Source: Bigelowiella natans CCMP2755
Taxonomy: Eukaryota > Cercozoa > Chlorarachniophyceae
Direction of reading: 5' to 3'
Assembly: GCA_000320545.1 (NCBI GenBank)
Contig: ADNK01000816.1
Coordinates: 10,001 to 74,000 of the forward strand
DNA length: 64,000 nt
The notes beneath the pieces are model-generated. The model was not told the DNA's origin. It did no database searches and saw only the letters and a list, made by a program, of their open reading frames with translations. How positions within the stretch are numbered: the first letter of the stretch is position 1; each line of letters opens with the position of its first letter. Below, in pieces: positions 11,569 through 22,394 of this stretch. The translations under genes and the position numbers were made by a program.

Positions 11569-12842
11569 TGCGATCCCACCAGGAAAAGAACATACAAAAC
11601 AATTTGGCTTCAGAATTTTTGCCGTAAATCGGATGTAATACCCAAGAGCGGTTGGCCCCAATCCCTTTAGCAACATAAACGGTCCTTCCTCTCTGTTCCA
11701 CCGCACACAAGATAGCAACAACGACAGAAAAGAAAGTAAAAATCAGGAAGAATCTCAGGAAATACTGCAACTAATACTTGCCCCGTCCTCAAAGAAACTC
11801 AGCTGACCTTACAATCTTAGCGAAAACCTGAGGAACGCTCAACCCTCTGTACTGTTCAGGGTCCGTCTGCTGTCTCGTCTTCACAACTAGAAAGAAGAGA
11901 TACCAAGGAACAGAGGCAAAAGAAGAGGAGAGTTCCGCCACATCGTTAAATCAAATACGTATCGAGTCCCAAACTTCATTCTGGTGTTAGGCAAGCTCCC
12001 CCACCTGCTCAAGCATGTACACGATACTACTATCGATCCTTACGTAGAATATCTGCATTATTACCGTCCACTGGTGTAGCCAAGCTGTGAGATAGGCACG
12101 CGCACACGCCACCGGCAAAGAAGTACCGCCAGTAGTCAGACATCGTCATGGCTGCTCCAGACGCCACCGCCGCAAAGGCTGGCGGAGCACTGAAAAGGAG
12201 CACACTGAGCATCGCCAAGGATGACAAAGTCTTGATCGACATAGCCCGCTTATTGTTCTTCCAGAAAGGAGTGGGGCTGGAAGACAGGCCCTCCTGATTG
12301 AATGGTGTTGCAGAATCAGCCTACGTCACCCCTTGCAATGAAGTAGGATTGACATCTCTCGTTATCATCACGCGATTCAAGTGGCTTACCTCCGTGGCTC
12401 TTGATGTCGCTCCAGTGGAGACACCAGAGGAGGTCATCACTTTCTTCCTGAGGAATGATGGCTTTTCGGTCTTGATACCAAAGCGCTGGCGACGTTGCAC
12501 GAGCGGCTGCGGGTTCGTGACGGCTTCCGTTTGGAGGGTACTGCGAGGCAATGACAATGATGCACTTCCTCGGCCCCCTGCCAGCCTCAGAGATGAGGGT
12601 GAAGATGAAAACGGCGTTGATGAAAATCGAGACTTAGCATTCGCAACATTTCGAACGGGGTGTCCGAGGGACAGGGACAGTGTAAGAGCGCACGCAGCGG
12701 TGGCCAGCGACCTTGTTGAAACAATGGCAGTGAGTGGCAGCAGCGAAGAAATACAGCCGTATGAGTTGGCACGGGATGAGGGTGGATGGTATGGCACGTA
12801 AAACACAAACACATGTATATGAAATCTGCCAATTGTCAGCAT
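9720..12842 (-). CDS. Mitochondrial-carrier-family phosphate transporter with long presequence
   Basis: Ten exons join in frame to 494 aa: 12842-12390, 12293-12065, 11886-11808, 11692-11642, 11397-11314, 11138-11003, 10838-10749, 10585-10351, 10176-10128, 9798-9720. Three carrier repeats show signature motifs: LATPVDVVKTR, then CPLEAARIRL, then SQPGDMLLSSVNK. The order and wording match PiC-type phosphate carriers, which import phosphate with protons across an inner membrane. About 200 residues precede repeat 1. They include a Ser/Arg-rich stretch and a hydrophobic segment ending PPAFAA, so the protein may go to a plastid or mitochondrion. Introns hold CT, CA and TGA microsatellites. The start is the least certain point, since another intron may lie near the 5' end. 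Confidence 0.88.
10053..10091. repeat. (CT)n microsatellite
   Basis: CT dinucleotide tract in the last intron of the carrier gene; it reads (GA)n in the transcript. Confidence 0.9.
10927..10983. repeat. (CT)n microsatellite
   Basis: Long CT dinucleotide tract in the intron between carrier exons 6 and 7. Confidence 0.9.
11404..11565. repeat. GAT-rich block followed by (CA)n
   Basis: A degenerate GATGAT block at about 11404-11490 and a pure (CA)n at about 11532-11565. Both lie within one carrier intron. Confidence 0.85.
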
Positions 12843-13254
12843 GCAATCGTGTGTTTATGCACGAATGTGAACAGGATTGTGGCAACCTATCCTAGGGCAG
12901 GGAAAACATTGTGCAAGCTGCAAATTCGAAACGGATACAATTGATCGCTTGAGTTAACAAAAACCACTGTAATCCCAACCGTTACGCATGCACATTCTGA
13001 ACATCCATGACTCTCTGCTCGCCCCCCTCCCCCATTCTATTTAAGAATCATAAAGATGATCAGCAGACCTCTGCATTAGAGTTAGTAAGTATTTTCTTGA
13101 TTATCCAAAATCTAGGGGTCTTTGTGAAGCTCTGCTCAGAGGACTTGCTTAGTGGGGGGCGGTGGGTAGGTGTATGTGGATTTGGAGATCTGGAAGCAGG
13201 GCTGGTAGGGTTTGTTTCGGTTTGATTACAGGTGAATTCCTCTACGACACATGA
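12843..13254. other. Intergenic, nothing recognised
   Basis: Between the carrier 5' end and the 3' end of the small minus-strand gene. No supported exon. Confidence 0.5.
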
Positions 13255-14020
13255 TTATTTCTCAGTCGCACCTCCTAAAATAGATCGCATTTCACGCAGA
13301 GCGAGTTTTCGCTCCAGGCTGTGCGACAGAGTTCTCACCGCATGCACACGATTCAGAGGAGGTGGAAATCCAAAATGGGTCAGAAATAGGCGCCGGTTAC
13401 ATCCTTGAAGACACGGCAACAACTGACAACAAGAAATATCGAGATGTGTTGGCTGGTGGTCAAGGCGAGGGCACAGAGTCCCGGGCCAATTAGATTGGAG
13501 AGACAATGAAATCTCCATGGCGCTCACATCGCATTGGAAGATGTTTCACAAAATATAAGATTCCTTAAAAGGCCCTACCAGCACCAGCACCGTGCGACTT
13601 GAGAAACGCCTGGAGATGTGTGCATGTACCCCTCTTTTTTTACGATCCCCTCTTTGCTAACACCGGTCACTACCCGCCGTCGGTTCAAACTTCACGGGGT
13701 CGGCTGCAATTCCTGTGTGAAACAGGCGATCATTTCGAGCAGATTCTTCCCGAAGGCCTTGCAGTTCATGAATGCAGGGTGGTCCACGAACCACAACTTG
13801 CGACATGACAATGTGTTTGTCTCCGAATGAAAACGCTATCTCTTCTCCCCCAACACAAACCCAGCTCTCCAAGAAAATCCCTGGTCATGTAGACGTTGTG
13901 GACTCGACCGAAGGCCGTTGTTTCGCAGGAGTGAGTGGGACGGGTGCACAGTGGTCACAAATCGCCTGGATTTGATACCTGTCCGTTCGCATGCCACTTC
14001 TTTTCTCTCGGTTTCTGCAT
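13255..14020 (-). CDS. Small protein of unknown function, four exons
   Basis: Exons 14020-13979, 13835-13696, 13609-13579 and 13452-13255 join in phase to 136 aa. Segments read MQKPREKKWHANGQ, then RKLWFVDHPAFMNCKAFGKN, then LLEMIACFTQEL, ending in a basic helix-like tail (LERKLALREMRS). The reading frame changes at each junction, yet every segment has coding-like composition, which supports the model. No known domain is recognised. The ATG lies only 89 bp from the ATG of the divergent plus-strand gene at 14110. An upstream exon cannot be excluded, because a possible acceptor (TAG) lies just before the first exon. Confidence 0.5.
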
Positions 14021-14109
14021 ACTGTACTGCTAGCAATCGGCACTTGGCCAAACCCCCACCTCCGGCGCTTTGCTTTTCTAAGAGCCGCAACACGCTCCTG
14101 TGAAGCCTC

Positions 14110-15070
14110 ATGGAAGCCTCAAGCCTCGATAGGTGTAAGATACGGAATCGAAGATGCGTGGTCATTACACTCAAGGACCTGGGTGGAACTCCTATCATGA
14201 ATCAAGTGGGAATCCCATCTATTAAGGCCACCGTGGAGCTGAACGCAGCGAAAGACTACGAGAATACAGTCTGTGCAGGTCCCCCTTCTTTTCACTCTTT
14301 CGAATCATCTTGCTTTTGCTTGATTAATTTTTAAATTTAAGGGAGAATTAGGACACATAACACAAGAACAACTTCGGACGCTCTTGTTTGCTTCAAGAGT
14401 AAGGGAGATTGCGAGATCATGATTGCAGACGAAAGCGGAAGTTTCCATTTTCACGATAGGAAGAACTCCGGAATGAGATTTCAAGTTGAAAAACTTGGAT
14501 ACGGGGTAGACGGAGATTCAAATCCAGCTTTAAAAAACGATCCGAAGAAAGTCGAATTTGAGATTCGGAAGGTTTTACGTCCTTTCGAAGCAAGCTCAGA
14601 ACCTGGGTGCATTCGCAAGCTTATAGAAAGAGATATTGCAACTATTTCCCTTCAAGAAAGCCCAAAATGCGACATTGATCGAGTTGGATCACGTGGGCCA
14701 CTTGGGGACCGCGTCTGTAGGGCAAGAACTAAAAGTGGTCGCAGACGAAGATCTAAGTGCTCGATATTAGGCGGGCTGACAGGATCCTCGACGAATCTCT
14801 CTCGTTTAGGTCTGAATCTTCCTGAAAGTGTGAAACCCAATGAAAAAGGTCATTGGTGGGACGAACCATCTACAAATAAAGATCCGATATTCGAAAGAAG
14901 AATCCTCGGAAAATCAGGTAAGGACATTGTTCTAATCGTTACAGCTCTGTCTAATACAGTGAGGTTTCCTAGGGTCGCTCGTTAGAATTTCTACCCTGAG
15001 CAGAAATAGTCGAGGGATAACGGTAAATCATAAAGCTTTCTTATTGCATAGAATAACGTGCTTATATTAG
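14110..15070 (+). CDS. Unknown protein, three exons, divergent partner
   Basis: Exons 14110-14278, 14342-14917 and 14973-15070 keep phase and give about 280 aa. It reads CVVITLKDLGGTPIMNQVG in exon 1 and CEIMIADESGSFHFHDRKN in exon 2. A very basic patch (SGRRRRSK) follows and could be a nuclear signal. The exon 2 donor (AG|GTAAGG) is a strong consensus; reading through it instead gives a stop at 14985. No family is recognised. It shares a short divergent promoter with the gene at 13255-14020. Confidence 0.5.
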
Positions 15071-16674
15071 TCAACATCTCAGAAAAGAGTAAAGAGACGA
15101 CCGTCACACTCGATGCGTGGGCCTCTGGGAGATAGTTTAGGAAGAGATTTTATCGTAACATCCTCTTAGGACGCTCGAATTGTGCTTCGAGACAAAAGAA
15201 GTCTCGCGTGCGAGATAGACATAAATTTAGAACCCCTTCGATCTAATAGACATGGTAACTAATATATGCGACGAATATATCGGACGTACATATTGGATAC
15301 CTGGGTGTCTAATAGCGATGCTCATTGTGTTATAATTAAAGTTACATTTCATATCTTCGATGTGTATGACATCCATGCTGCGAGCATACTATTCATTCAA
15401 CATGATGCCTACCCACTCCATCGCCTCTTCTAAGAAAAAATGGCGTCCAAAGATGTGCCCCTTCATTTTGTGTGGATGCAAATATGTGAACATTTGCGAT
15501 GCAATGTGTGTCCGTACATGTGGTGGATGTGTGTGTGTGTGTGTGTGTGTGTGTGGTGTGGTGTAGGTGTAGGTGTTTTATATTATTTTGTAGTGTGCAA
15601 ACCAATGATAGACATGCAATATACCACATGAATTCCGAAGGAGCGAACATGTTTCGGTCGTGGGCATCTCTAGATCTGGGACATGCTAGCATGGTGGTGA
15701 CAACATTCGCATCGCACGCATCGATGGAGCACACTGATCGAGGTGATGCAATGGTGCATACGATGAATCGATGGCACTGCATTGAAGCGCACATTGCATT
15801 GCAATGTCTCAGCGTTGCATCGCACACCAATGCCATGCTAGCATGGTTGCCTGCACCACGTGTGCATGCTGCTGCAGCCAAATTGCAGACAACGTGGTGC
15901 ATGACACACGTGCAGTGCACATTGACTGTGTCCATTGTCCAAGCCGCCTTGACCACACCACTAGCACATGTCACCACGCAGTGATTGTCCTGGCGCATGC
16001 ATCGTGATGATCGAACAAAGCTAGAAAGCAACGTCACGTTGTCTGGTGCATGGTGCATCCTAGCATGGTGTTCACACCACATTGCGTCATTGTCCACGTT
16101 GCATCACTCCAGCACGCCAGTGCGTGCGTTGTCTGTGACCATTGCAAGCATCACTGGATCACACTGCCATGCTGGCACGAGGAAAGAACGTGATGGTGGC
16201 AAGGAAACTCAATGGCGCTCAGTCACCATCCCCTCGCGTTCAGTCATTTTCAAGGAAAGCCAAAAAGCGCAAACGTTTGGCGTTTTGGCAAGTGCAATGT
16301 CTGGACGTGCGTCGATGACCAGCTAGCCAGGCTAGCAGGTGACCAGAGCTTTTGAGAGATCGACTCCATCGTGATGCTGCTGCTGCTGCGGACTGGCAGG
16401 CACACTGGCTGAGCATTGCACGCTCAACTTCAAAGGTTCGTGTTCACTTTGGTGTGGTCTGGTGTTCCAACAACCAAGGCTGGAAGGTGTGCATGCACAA
16501 GCACTGCCAACAAGCTGAGTGCACCTCAAGCGGCTGGGAGAGCGGAGCAAAGCTGGCAAAGCAAGAGAGTTGTTTTGTGCTGATCGAAGGACAAGTTTGA
16601 CTCCAAGTGTGTGTGAGTGCAAAGAGTTCAAGGCGTTCAAAGCAAAGTTCAAAACGTTCACGTCACTTTGTCAC
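15071..16674. other. Intergenic block, CA/TG-rich, target of the retrotransposon
   Basis: No gene is supported. From about 15640 the DNA is dense in short words such as TTGCATTGCA and GCATG. It contains two perfect CATGCTAGCATG palindromes (15682-15693 and 15834-15845) and a (GT)n at 15530-15554. A 234-aa minus-strand open frame over 15393-16097 is rich in Cys, His and Met and looks like a by-product of this composition. The block continues after the retrotransposon, at 22391. Confidence 0.55.
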
Positions 16675-17000
16675 TGTAGCGCGTACCACTACGCGGGCAC
16701 AAGTCACGTGCGACAACAAAGGGGTTGTCGCGGATATAGAATATAGATAACGTAGATATTAATACAGCATAGGCACGTGGGTTCCGGCGGGACTCATGGC
16801 AGCACACCGGAAGTGTGCTGCCCCACGTGCGGCGGCATTCGCGAAAGCTTCGCGAATGATTACGCAGTGCACGATTTAATAAAAATATAATCTTTAATAA
16901 AAATAAACACAACTCTTCAAAAGGAAGCAAACGTGCCTTTCCCCCCCCCTGCCTACTTGTGCACGTAGCGCCTCGGCCTGTGAACACCTTACGCGCAACA
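16675..17000 (+). repeat. 5' LTR
   Basis: 326 bp, starts TGTAGC and ends CAACA (5'-TG...CA-3'). Contains AATAAA-type signals around 16878-16905. By eye it has no difference from the copy at 22065-22390. Confidence 0.95.
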
Positions 17001-17005
17001 ACCTT

Positions 17006-17023
17006 TGGCTTCCACACACGGGA
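17006..17023 (+). promoter_or_regulatory. Candidate tRNA primer-binding site
   Basis: TGGCTTCCACACACGGGA begins 5 nt after the 5' LTR. TGG is complementary to a tRNA 3' CCA end. The matching tRNA was not identified. Confidence 0.45.
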
Positions 17024-17039
17024 AACGATTTGACTAACA

Positions 17040-20000
17040 ATGTCACAGCAGCTAGAAGAACAGCAGGACTTTGGCTCGCAGGCCGTGCAAGGGCACGAGC
17101 AGAAACAGGAAAGGAAGGGCGATACGGACGCTAAGGAAGGAGGAGGAACACCTCCACAGGCACCGCCGGGACCAGCACCCGGGATTAAGAAAGCAGATGC
17201 AGCAGCAGAGGCACTGGAGAACTTCTACGAGGCGGACGACGAGGACGTGGCCGCCGAAAGCAAGAAGGTCGTAATGGCATTACGAGCCTTGCGACCCAGG
17301 GCGAGCAACTACGCCAAACTGAAAGTATCGATAGAATACAAGTATCAGACACATGATGTTTGGGCAGCTATCATGCAGGACATCATGGATTACGAAGCAG
17401 ACTTACCTCCAGAGTGGGCAGCTTTGTTTAGGAACGACGGGGGTCTGGGCGCCTCGCGGGGGACGACCCAGAGCACCGTCAAGCAGCAGCAGCCGGTACA
17501 GCGGAACACCCAGTTCATGTCTGTTAAAACAGCACCGGTTATGATAACGAAATACAACGGGAAAAGAGGTGAGGCAAGGAGGTGGTGGAAGAACGCTAGG
17601 AGTATACTCTGCGACTTTACCCCTAACCCCACCGAAAACGACAAGCTCAAATGGCTAGCTATAATAAAGCAAGCCATGGACCTTTACGAGACAGGCAGGA
17701 CCCGGATCAGGCAGCTAGAGAAAATACACACTACAGTTAGTGGGCTACGAGACGTTGAGGCGATAATGAAGGCTTTTGTAAATGAACAGGATGCTAACTC
17801 CCTACCCCAGGCTATTAGAAAATACAGAGCAATGATGCAGCATGAGAGAGAACCTGTTAGAGACTTTGCCACGCGCTTCCAGGATATGATCGACGAACTA
17901 CATGATTTTAATTACAACACAGGTGATGATCAGGCAAGGTTTGAAGAGTTCAAGTTAAAGATAAAGGAATCCACTTACGTTACGGAGAAAGGCTACACCA
18001 CGATGGAGGCAGCAGTGCAGGCTATATCCCTACGCGAGCAGGAGCAGGACCGCAAGTTTACCAGCCCTAAGGTACCTGGCATAGGAAACATTAACGCTAT
18101 TAAGCCGCAGCGAGACTGGTACAAGGACAGGGAAGGTAACCGACGTTGCGGATACTGCTCACGTAAAGGGAAACACACCGCTAAAGACTGCAGAGACAGG
18201 AAAGAAGGACGACCCAGGATGACGATCAGGCAGCTCAACGAACACTACGAGAAGTTAAAGAGAAAGAAAGGCAGAGGACAAGGATATAACAACAGCAAAT
18301 GGCAAGGCAGCAACAACGGGAAGAACAATAAATATAAGAACAAAAAGCAGAACAGTATCAATGCTATACAGCAGCAGATAAACGGAATATTAGATCACCT
18401 TAAGCAGGCGCCGACGAAGACAGCAGTACCAGCAACGCAGGACCAAGACAAGCCCATGACCCTAGACGACATAAAGAACTTAGGAGTATGCAACATTAAT
18501 GACGAAGACGCTAACAGGACTATCAAAGTTGCTATGACCAAGGTTAAAGTTAAAGACAGCTACGGAGACTACAAGAAACTACCTGCCCTTTGGGATAGTG
18601 GCAGCATGCCGAAGTCCTTCATAAGCCTAAGCACAGTAAGAAGGTTAGGACTATTGGATCAAGTGACTAAGAAAGAACGTAAATATGCTCAAGCAGACGG
18701 AAGCTCTTCCATGAAGACCGTCGGTGAGCTAATGCTAAAGCTACAGATACCTGGCAGCGACGCGGAGACCCAAATCAAGACCCGAGTAGCCATGACTTTA
18801 TCCATGGAACTACTCCTCGGACAGGATGCCCTAGAAAAATTAGGGGGGATCATATCATTCTACAATCACAAGATATACTTTGCTAAGTTGCCAAAGAAGT
18901 CAGGCAGGACCATCAGCCAGAACATGATACGGCTTGACGAGTGGACCTCTGAGTCAAGCGTTAATGCGTTAGAGTTTATGGACCTAGCGGACAACAAGCT
19001 ACCTACACCTACCGAGCTACGGAAGAAGAACCCCGGCAAGACCATCCGACAGATAACGGAGCTACTGGACAAGACCCCCCCAGCTGATGATTGGGATATC
19101 GACAAAGGCAAAAAGTACATTAATAAAATATTAAACGAGAAGTACTCTGACATCACCAAGCCGACGACGAAGCCCTCCAGCAAGCTTACCCCAGTAAAGA
19201 TCGAGCTAAAGAAGGGATACGAAGAGTGCATCATCAATGACCCAGAACATAGGCGACCGGAAGCGGACTGGGAAAAGATAGAGTGGCAGATCAATGAATG
19301 GGCAAAGGAAGGGAAGATAGAGCCAAGCAACTCACCATGGAACGTGAGACATGTGCTAGCTAAGAAACCTACTTACCCTTTCTTCCGCCTGGCGCACAAC
19401 TTCATCCGCCACAACCGAGTAATAAAGAGGATCCAGACACCTACACCAAGGATAGATGACGTTATTGAACACGTCATAGGATACAAATACTACTCTTCCC
19501 TAGATAAAAATGAATCATACATGCAGACACCCATCCACAAAACCTCCCGCCCCATTACCGCGTTCTCCAGCAGGCACAGGAAGTGGCACTTCGTCGTATT
19601 CCCTTACGGCCTAAGCATATCAGGGGATGCGTTCAGTAGTCAGAACTACAGGGCATACACACATGATGGGATGGCGTCTGTGTTGTGGGTGTTTGTGTTT
19701 GTGTATGTGGATGATGACATAATATGTACCAACACAGTCGTCGCTCAGATCTTCCTCCTGGAAAATATATTTATTAGGTTTGCACACTTCGGTTTTACTA
19801 TTAGACTGCAGAAGTGTACATTCCTAGCTACAAGAATCAAGTGGTGTGGATATTACCTGGAGCAAGGCCGCATCACCCCAAACCCCGAGAAAGTAGCAGC
19901 ACTACAGCAAGCCCCTAAACCTAAGAATGCAAAGGAGTTAAAGTCATTCTTGCAGACTGCAGCTTGGATACTACGTAGGTTCTCCCCTACCTACGCTAGG

Positions 20001-22013
20001 ACTGCAGCTGCTTTTACTACTGCTTACCGGAAGGAGAACTCTGTAGGCCTCAGCTTCGCTAAGGTGTGGGCCAAGGCTGGCCTTGATGCCCACTTCGATA
20101 ACCTAATAAAGTTATGCAGCAACACCCTATTGAATGCTAAGCTAGACACTACTAGACCAGCTACCCTATGGACAGACTGGTCTAAGCTAGGTATGGCTGC
20201 TGTACTTACCCAAGACCAGCAGATCATACGGGTGTGGGGCAGGGCCTGCACAGCAGCTGAGGCCAAGTACAGCCCTACAAAAGGAGAGTATAAAGCCATG
20301 ACTGAGGCGCAGAGGAAACTAAGATACTACCTGCTGTCGGTGCCCAGCTTCACCTTAATGACTGACCACAAGCCCCTCCTAGGCATCGACCGCAAGCTCG
20401 AAGCGCCTAACGATGAGTATGCAGCTATGAGGGCGGACACGGAAGAGTTTAGGGACAAGAGGACAGTGGTCTACGCACCAGGAGACAAGCAGCTTGCTGA
20501 CTATTTCAGCAGGCTGTTCGAAAAGAAAGTCCCTACCCAGGTCACCCCTATGGTTAACGCGATTACCTTCGAGGACGGCGACTTCCTGCCTGAGCCAGAG
20601 GAGCTCCAGCACCTTCAAGAACACCTGGATAAATACAAACACAAGCATGAGGTACTTAGTGATAGGATATATGTATACACTAATAATGTTAGGCGTACCT
20701 ACGTGCCACGGCGGACCAGGGGAGCCCTTCTCTTTACCGCCCATGGACCTGCACACGTAGGAGAAAACCATATCACTGCTCTACTCTACCATTACTACTG
20801 GCCCTACAAGCTAAAAGAGATAAGGACATACCTGCGTGGCTGCAGGTGCTCCAGCTTGAAGGCGGCAGGCGTCGCCACCAAGGAGTCCAGCAAGAGCCGT
20901 GCATCTAAGAAAATCAAAGCAAGGAACTTCTTAGATATCGTGCAAATTGATGTTTATAAGTACGATGGCTATCACTACCTTACCTTCGTTGATGTGGCCA
21001 CTGGAAAGTGCTGGGTTAAAAAGATTATCAAGGTCAACGTTGCTAAGAAGAACAAAGGCTTATATAAGCAGAGGCTTACTAACTGCTACCGTACCTGGGA
21101 GTCTGAGCTCCAGGCTATCCCTGATGAAGTTAGCATAAACAAGATACCAAAGAAGTTACATGTGGATAATGAGACCTCTCTTCTACAGCTACCACACCCT
21201 AATATTGATGCCTCACCTGTATACTATGCCCAGTCCAACTCCAAGGTAGAGCGACTCCACCGCACCTTGGCCAACCTAAGCAGGATAAATAGCACCACAC
21301 CAGACAAGATACAAGGGTTAGTAAACGACACCTTCACGTCTGGGGGAGGTATCAAGGATAAGGAGAGGGAAGAAGGCGACGACAACGACGACGATACCGA
21401 GAGCGAAGACGAGAAGGTCCCGTACGATGGCCGAGTTCTAAAGGAAGGACAGTATGTTAGGGCCAAGGTAAATCTGAGATCGAGAAATAAACAAGACCCC
21501 TTCTGGGGTGGCGTTGCAAAGGTTACCGAGAGGAAGGGGAGGAAGCAGTACTACATCTATGATGGGAACAGGGTCACCTTGCGCCACATCAGTCACCTAA
21601 AGAATTATGATATCGGTGAGAAGCTCCTAGAGGATGTTAAAGTAAACCCTACTGTGTGGGAGCGAGCAATGCCTTGTTTAGGACCCCGACCTAAGTTCGA
21701 TGTGGAATATGGAAACAATAAGGTCAGGGTGAACGACGATTGGCGCATGAAGATTGTCTATCTAGGCTACCCTGGATTACGAAATATGGAGAGGGTAGCT
21801 ATGAAAATAAAGGACGGAAAATATCAGCTACTCTACCTAGCTGTTCCCGACTTACCCTTTGAGCACTGGTATAAGGTCCTGGGGGACCTTGATGCAGAGG
21901 GCTGGTATGGACACGAACCTAAGGACGAAGGTGAGTTCTGGGTAAGCGACAAAGGAGATAAGGTTAGAGAGGAATCTATTACCTGGTGGTTGGTGAAGTT
22001 CCGAAAGCGATGA
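17040..22013 (+). CDS. Gag-Pol polyprotein of Ty3/gypsy element
   Basis: One uninterrupted 1657-aa frame without a gag/pol frameshift. Gag occupies roughly residues 1-360, followed by a CCHC zinc knuckle near 370-383 (CGYCSRKGKHTAKDC). The aspartic protease has the DSG motif near 517. Reverse transcriptase has SLDKNESY near 820 and YVDDD near 887. RNase H has TDWSK near 1043. Integrase has a His/Cys zinc-binding region near 1237-1270 and catalytic Asp, Asp and Glu in QIDVYKY, HVDNET and SKVERLH (about 1302, 1373 and 1401). A C-terminal extension contains an acidic run (DNDDDTESEDE) and an SH3-like stretch. No stop or frameshift is seen, so the element looks coding-competent. Confidence 0.95.
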   Translation: MSQQLEEQQDFGSQAVQGHEQKQERKGDTDAKEGGGTPPQAPPGPAPGIKKADAAAEALENFYEADDEDVAAESKKVVMALRALRPRASNYAKLKVSIEYKYQTHDVWAAIMQDIMDYEADLPPEWAALFRNDGGLGASRGTTQSTVKQQQPVQRNTQFMSVKTAPVMITKYNGKRGEARRWWKNARSILCDFTPNPTENDKLKWLAIIKQAMDLYETGRTRIRQLEKIHTTVSGLRDVEAIMKAFVNEQDANSLPQAIRKYRAMMQHEREPVRDFATRFQDMIDELHDFNYNTGDDQARFEEFKLKIKESTYVTEKGYTTMEAAVQAISLREQEQDRKFTSPKVPGIGNINAIKPQRDWYKDREGNRRCGYCSRKGKHTAKDCRDRKEGRPRMTIRQLNEHYEKLKRKKGRGQGYNNSKWQGSNNGKNNKYKNKKQNSINAIQQQINGILDHLKQAPTKTAVPATQDQDKPMTLDDIKNLGVCNINDEDANRTIKVAMTKVKVKDSYGDYKKLPALWDSGSMPKSFISLSTVRRLGLLDQVTKKERKYAQADGSSSMKTVGELMLKLQIPGSDAETQIKTRVAMTLSMELLLGQDALEKLGGIISFYNHKIYFAKLPKKSGRTISQNMIRLDEWTSESSVNALEFMDLADNKLPTPTELRKKNPGKTIRQITELLDKTPPADDWDIDKGKKYINKILNEKYSDITKPTTKPSSKLTPVKIELKKGYEECIINDPEHRRPEADWEKIEWQINEWAKEGKIEPSNSPWNVRHVLAKKPTYPFFRLAHNFIRHNRVIKRIQTPTPRIDDVIEHVIGYKYYSSLDKNESYMQTPIHKTSRPITAFSSRHRKWHFVVFPYGLSISGDAFSSQNYRAYTHDGMASVLWVFVFVYVDDDIICTNTVVAQIFLLENIFIRFAHFGFTIRLQKCTFLATRIKWCGYYLEQGRITPNPEKVAALQQAPKPKNAKELKSFLQTAAWILRRFSPTYARTAAAFTTAYRKENSVGLSFAKVWAKAGLDAHFDNLIKLCSNTLLNAKLDTTRPATLWTDWSKLGMAAVLTQDQQIIRVWGRACTAAEAKYSPTKGEYKAMTEAQRKLRYYLLSVPSFTLMTDHKPLLGIDRKLEAPNDEYAAMRADTEEFRDKRTVVYAPGDKQLADYFSRLFEKKVPTQVTPMVNAITFEDGDFLPEPEELQHLQEHLDKYKHKHEVLSDRIYVYTNNVRRTYVPRRTRGALLFTAHGPAHVGENHITALLYHYYWPYKLKEIRTYLRGCRCSSLKAAGVATKESSKSRASKKIKARNFLDIVQIDVYKYDGYHYLTFVDVATGKCWVKKIIKVNVAKKNKGLYKQRLTNCYRTWESELQAIPDEVSINKIPKKLHVDNETSLLQLPHPNIDASPVYYAQSNSKVERLHRTLANLSRINSTTPDKIQGLVNDTFTSGGGIKDKEREEGDDNDDDTESEDEKVPYDGRVLKEGQYVRAKVNLRSRNKQDPFWGGVAKVTERKGRKQYYIYDGNRVTLRHISHLKNYDIGEKLLEDVKVNPTVWERAMPCLGPRPKFDVEYGNNKVRVNDDWRMKIVYLGYPGLRNMERVAMKIKDGKYQLLYLAVPDLPFEHWYKVLGDLDAEGWYGHEPKDEGEFWVSDKGDKVREESITWWLVKFRKR

Positions 22014-22056
22014 AGGTCTAAGGGAATAAGGAAGGAAGGAAGGAGCAACGTGACTT

Positions 22057-22064
22057 GGGGGAGG
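22057..22064 (+). promoter_or_regulatory. Polypurine tract
   Basis: GGGGGAGG-type purine run directly before the 3' LTR, the expected primer site for plus-strand DNA synthesis. Confidence 0.6.
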
Positions 22065-22390
22065 TGTAGCGCGTACCACTACGCGGGCACAAGTCACGTG
22101 CGACAACAAAGGGGTTGTCGCGGATATAGAATATAGATAACGTAGATATTAATACAGCATAGGCACGTGGGTTCCGGCGGGACTCATGGCAGCACACCGG
22201 AAGTGTGCTGCCCCACGTGCGGCGGCATTCGCGAAAGCTTCGCGAATGATTACGCAGTGCACGATTTAATAAAAATATAATCTTTAATAAAAATAAACAC
22301 AACTCTTCAAAAGGAAGCAAACGTGCCTTTCCCCCCCCCTGCCTACTTGTGCACGTAGCGCCTCGGCCTGTGAACACCTTACGCGCAACA
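22065..22390 (+). repeat. 3' LTR
   Basis: 326 bp, same ends and sequence as the 5' LTR by visual comparison. Confidence 0.95.
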
Positions 22391-22394
22391 TCAC

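Larger units (their letters stand above)
16671..22394 (+). mobile_element. Complete Ty3/gypsy LTR retrotransposon
   Basis: Bounded by a 4-bp direct repeat TCAC (16671-16674 and 22391-22394), the likely target-site duplication. Two 326-bp LTRs flank one intact gag-pol frame ordered protease, reverse transcriptase, RNase H, integrase, which defines the Ty3/gypsy type. A candidate primer-binding site starts with TGG at 17006, and a purine tract lies just before the 3' LTR. Everything needed for transposition seems present, so the copy may be active or recently so. Confidence 0.93.

Noticed and set aside
15393-16097. 234-aa minus-strand ORF rich in Cys, His and Met
   Set aside because: Arises from the GCATG/TTGCA word-rich block; no domain and no support from neighbours.
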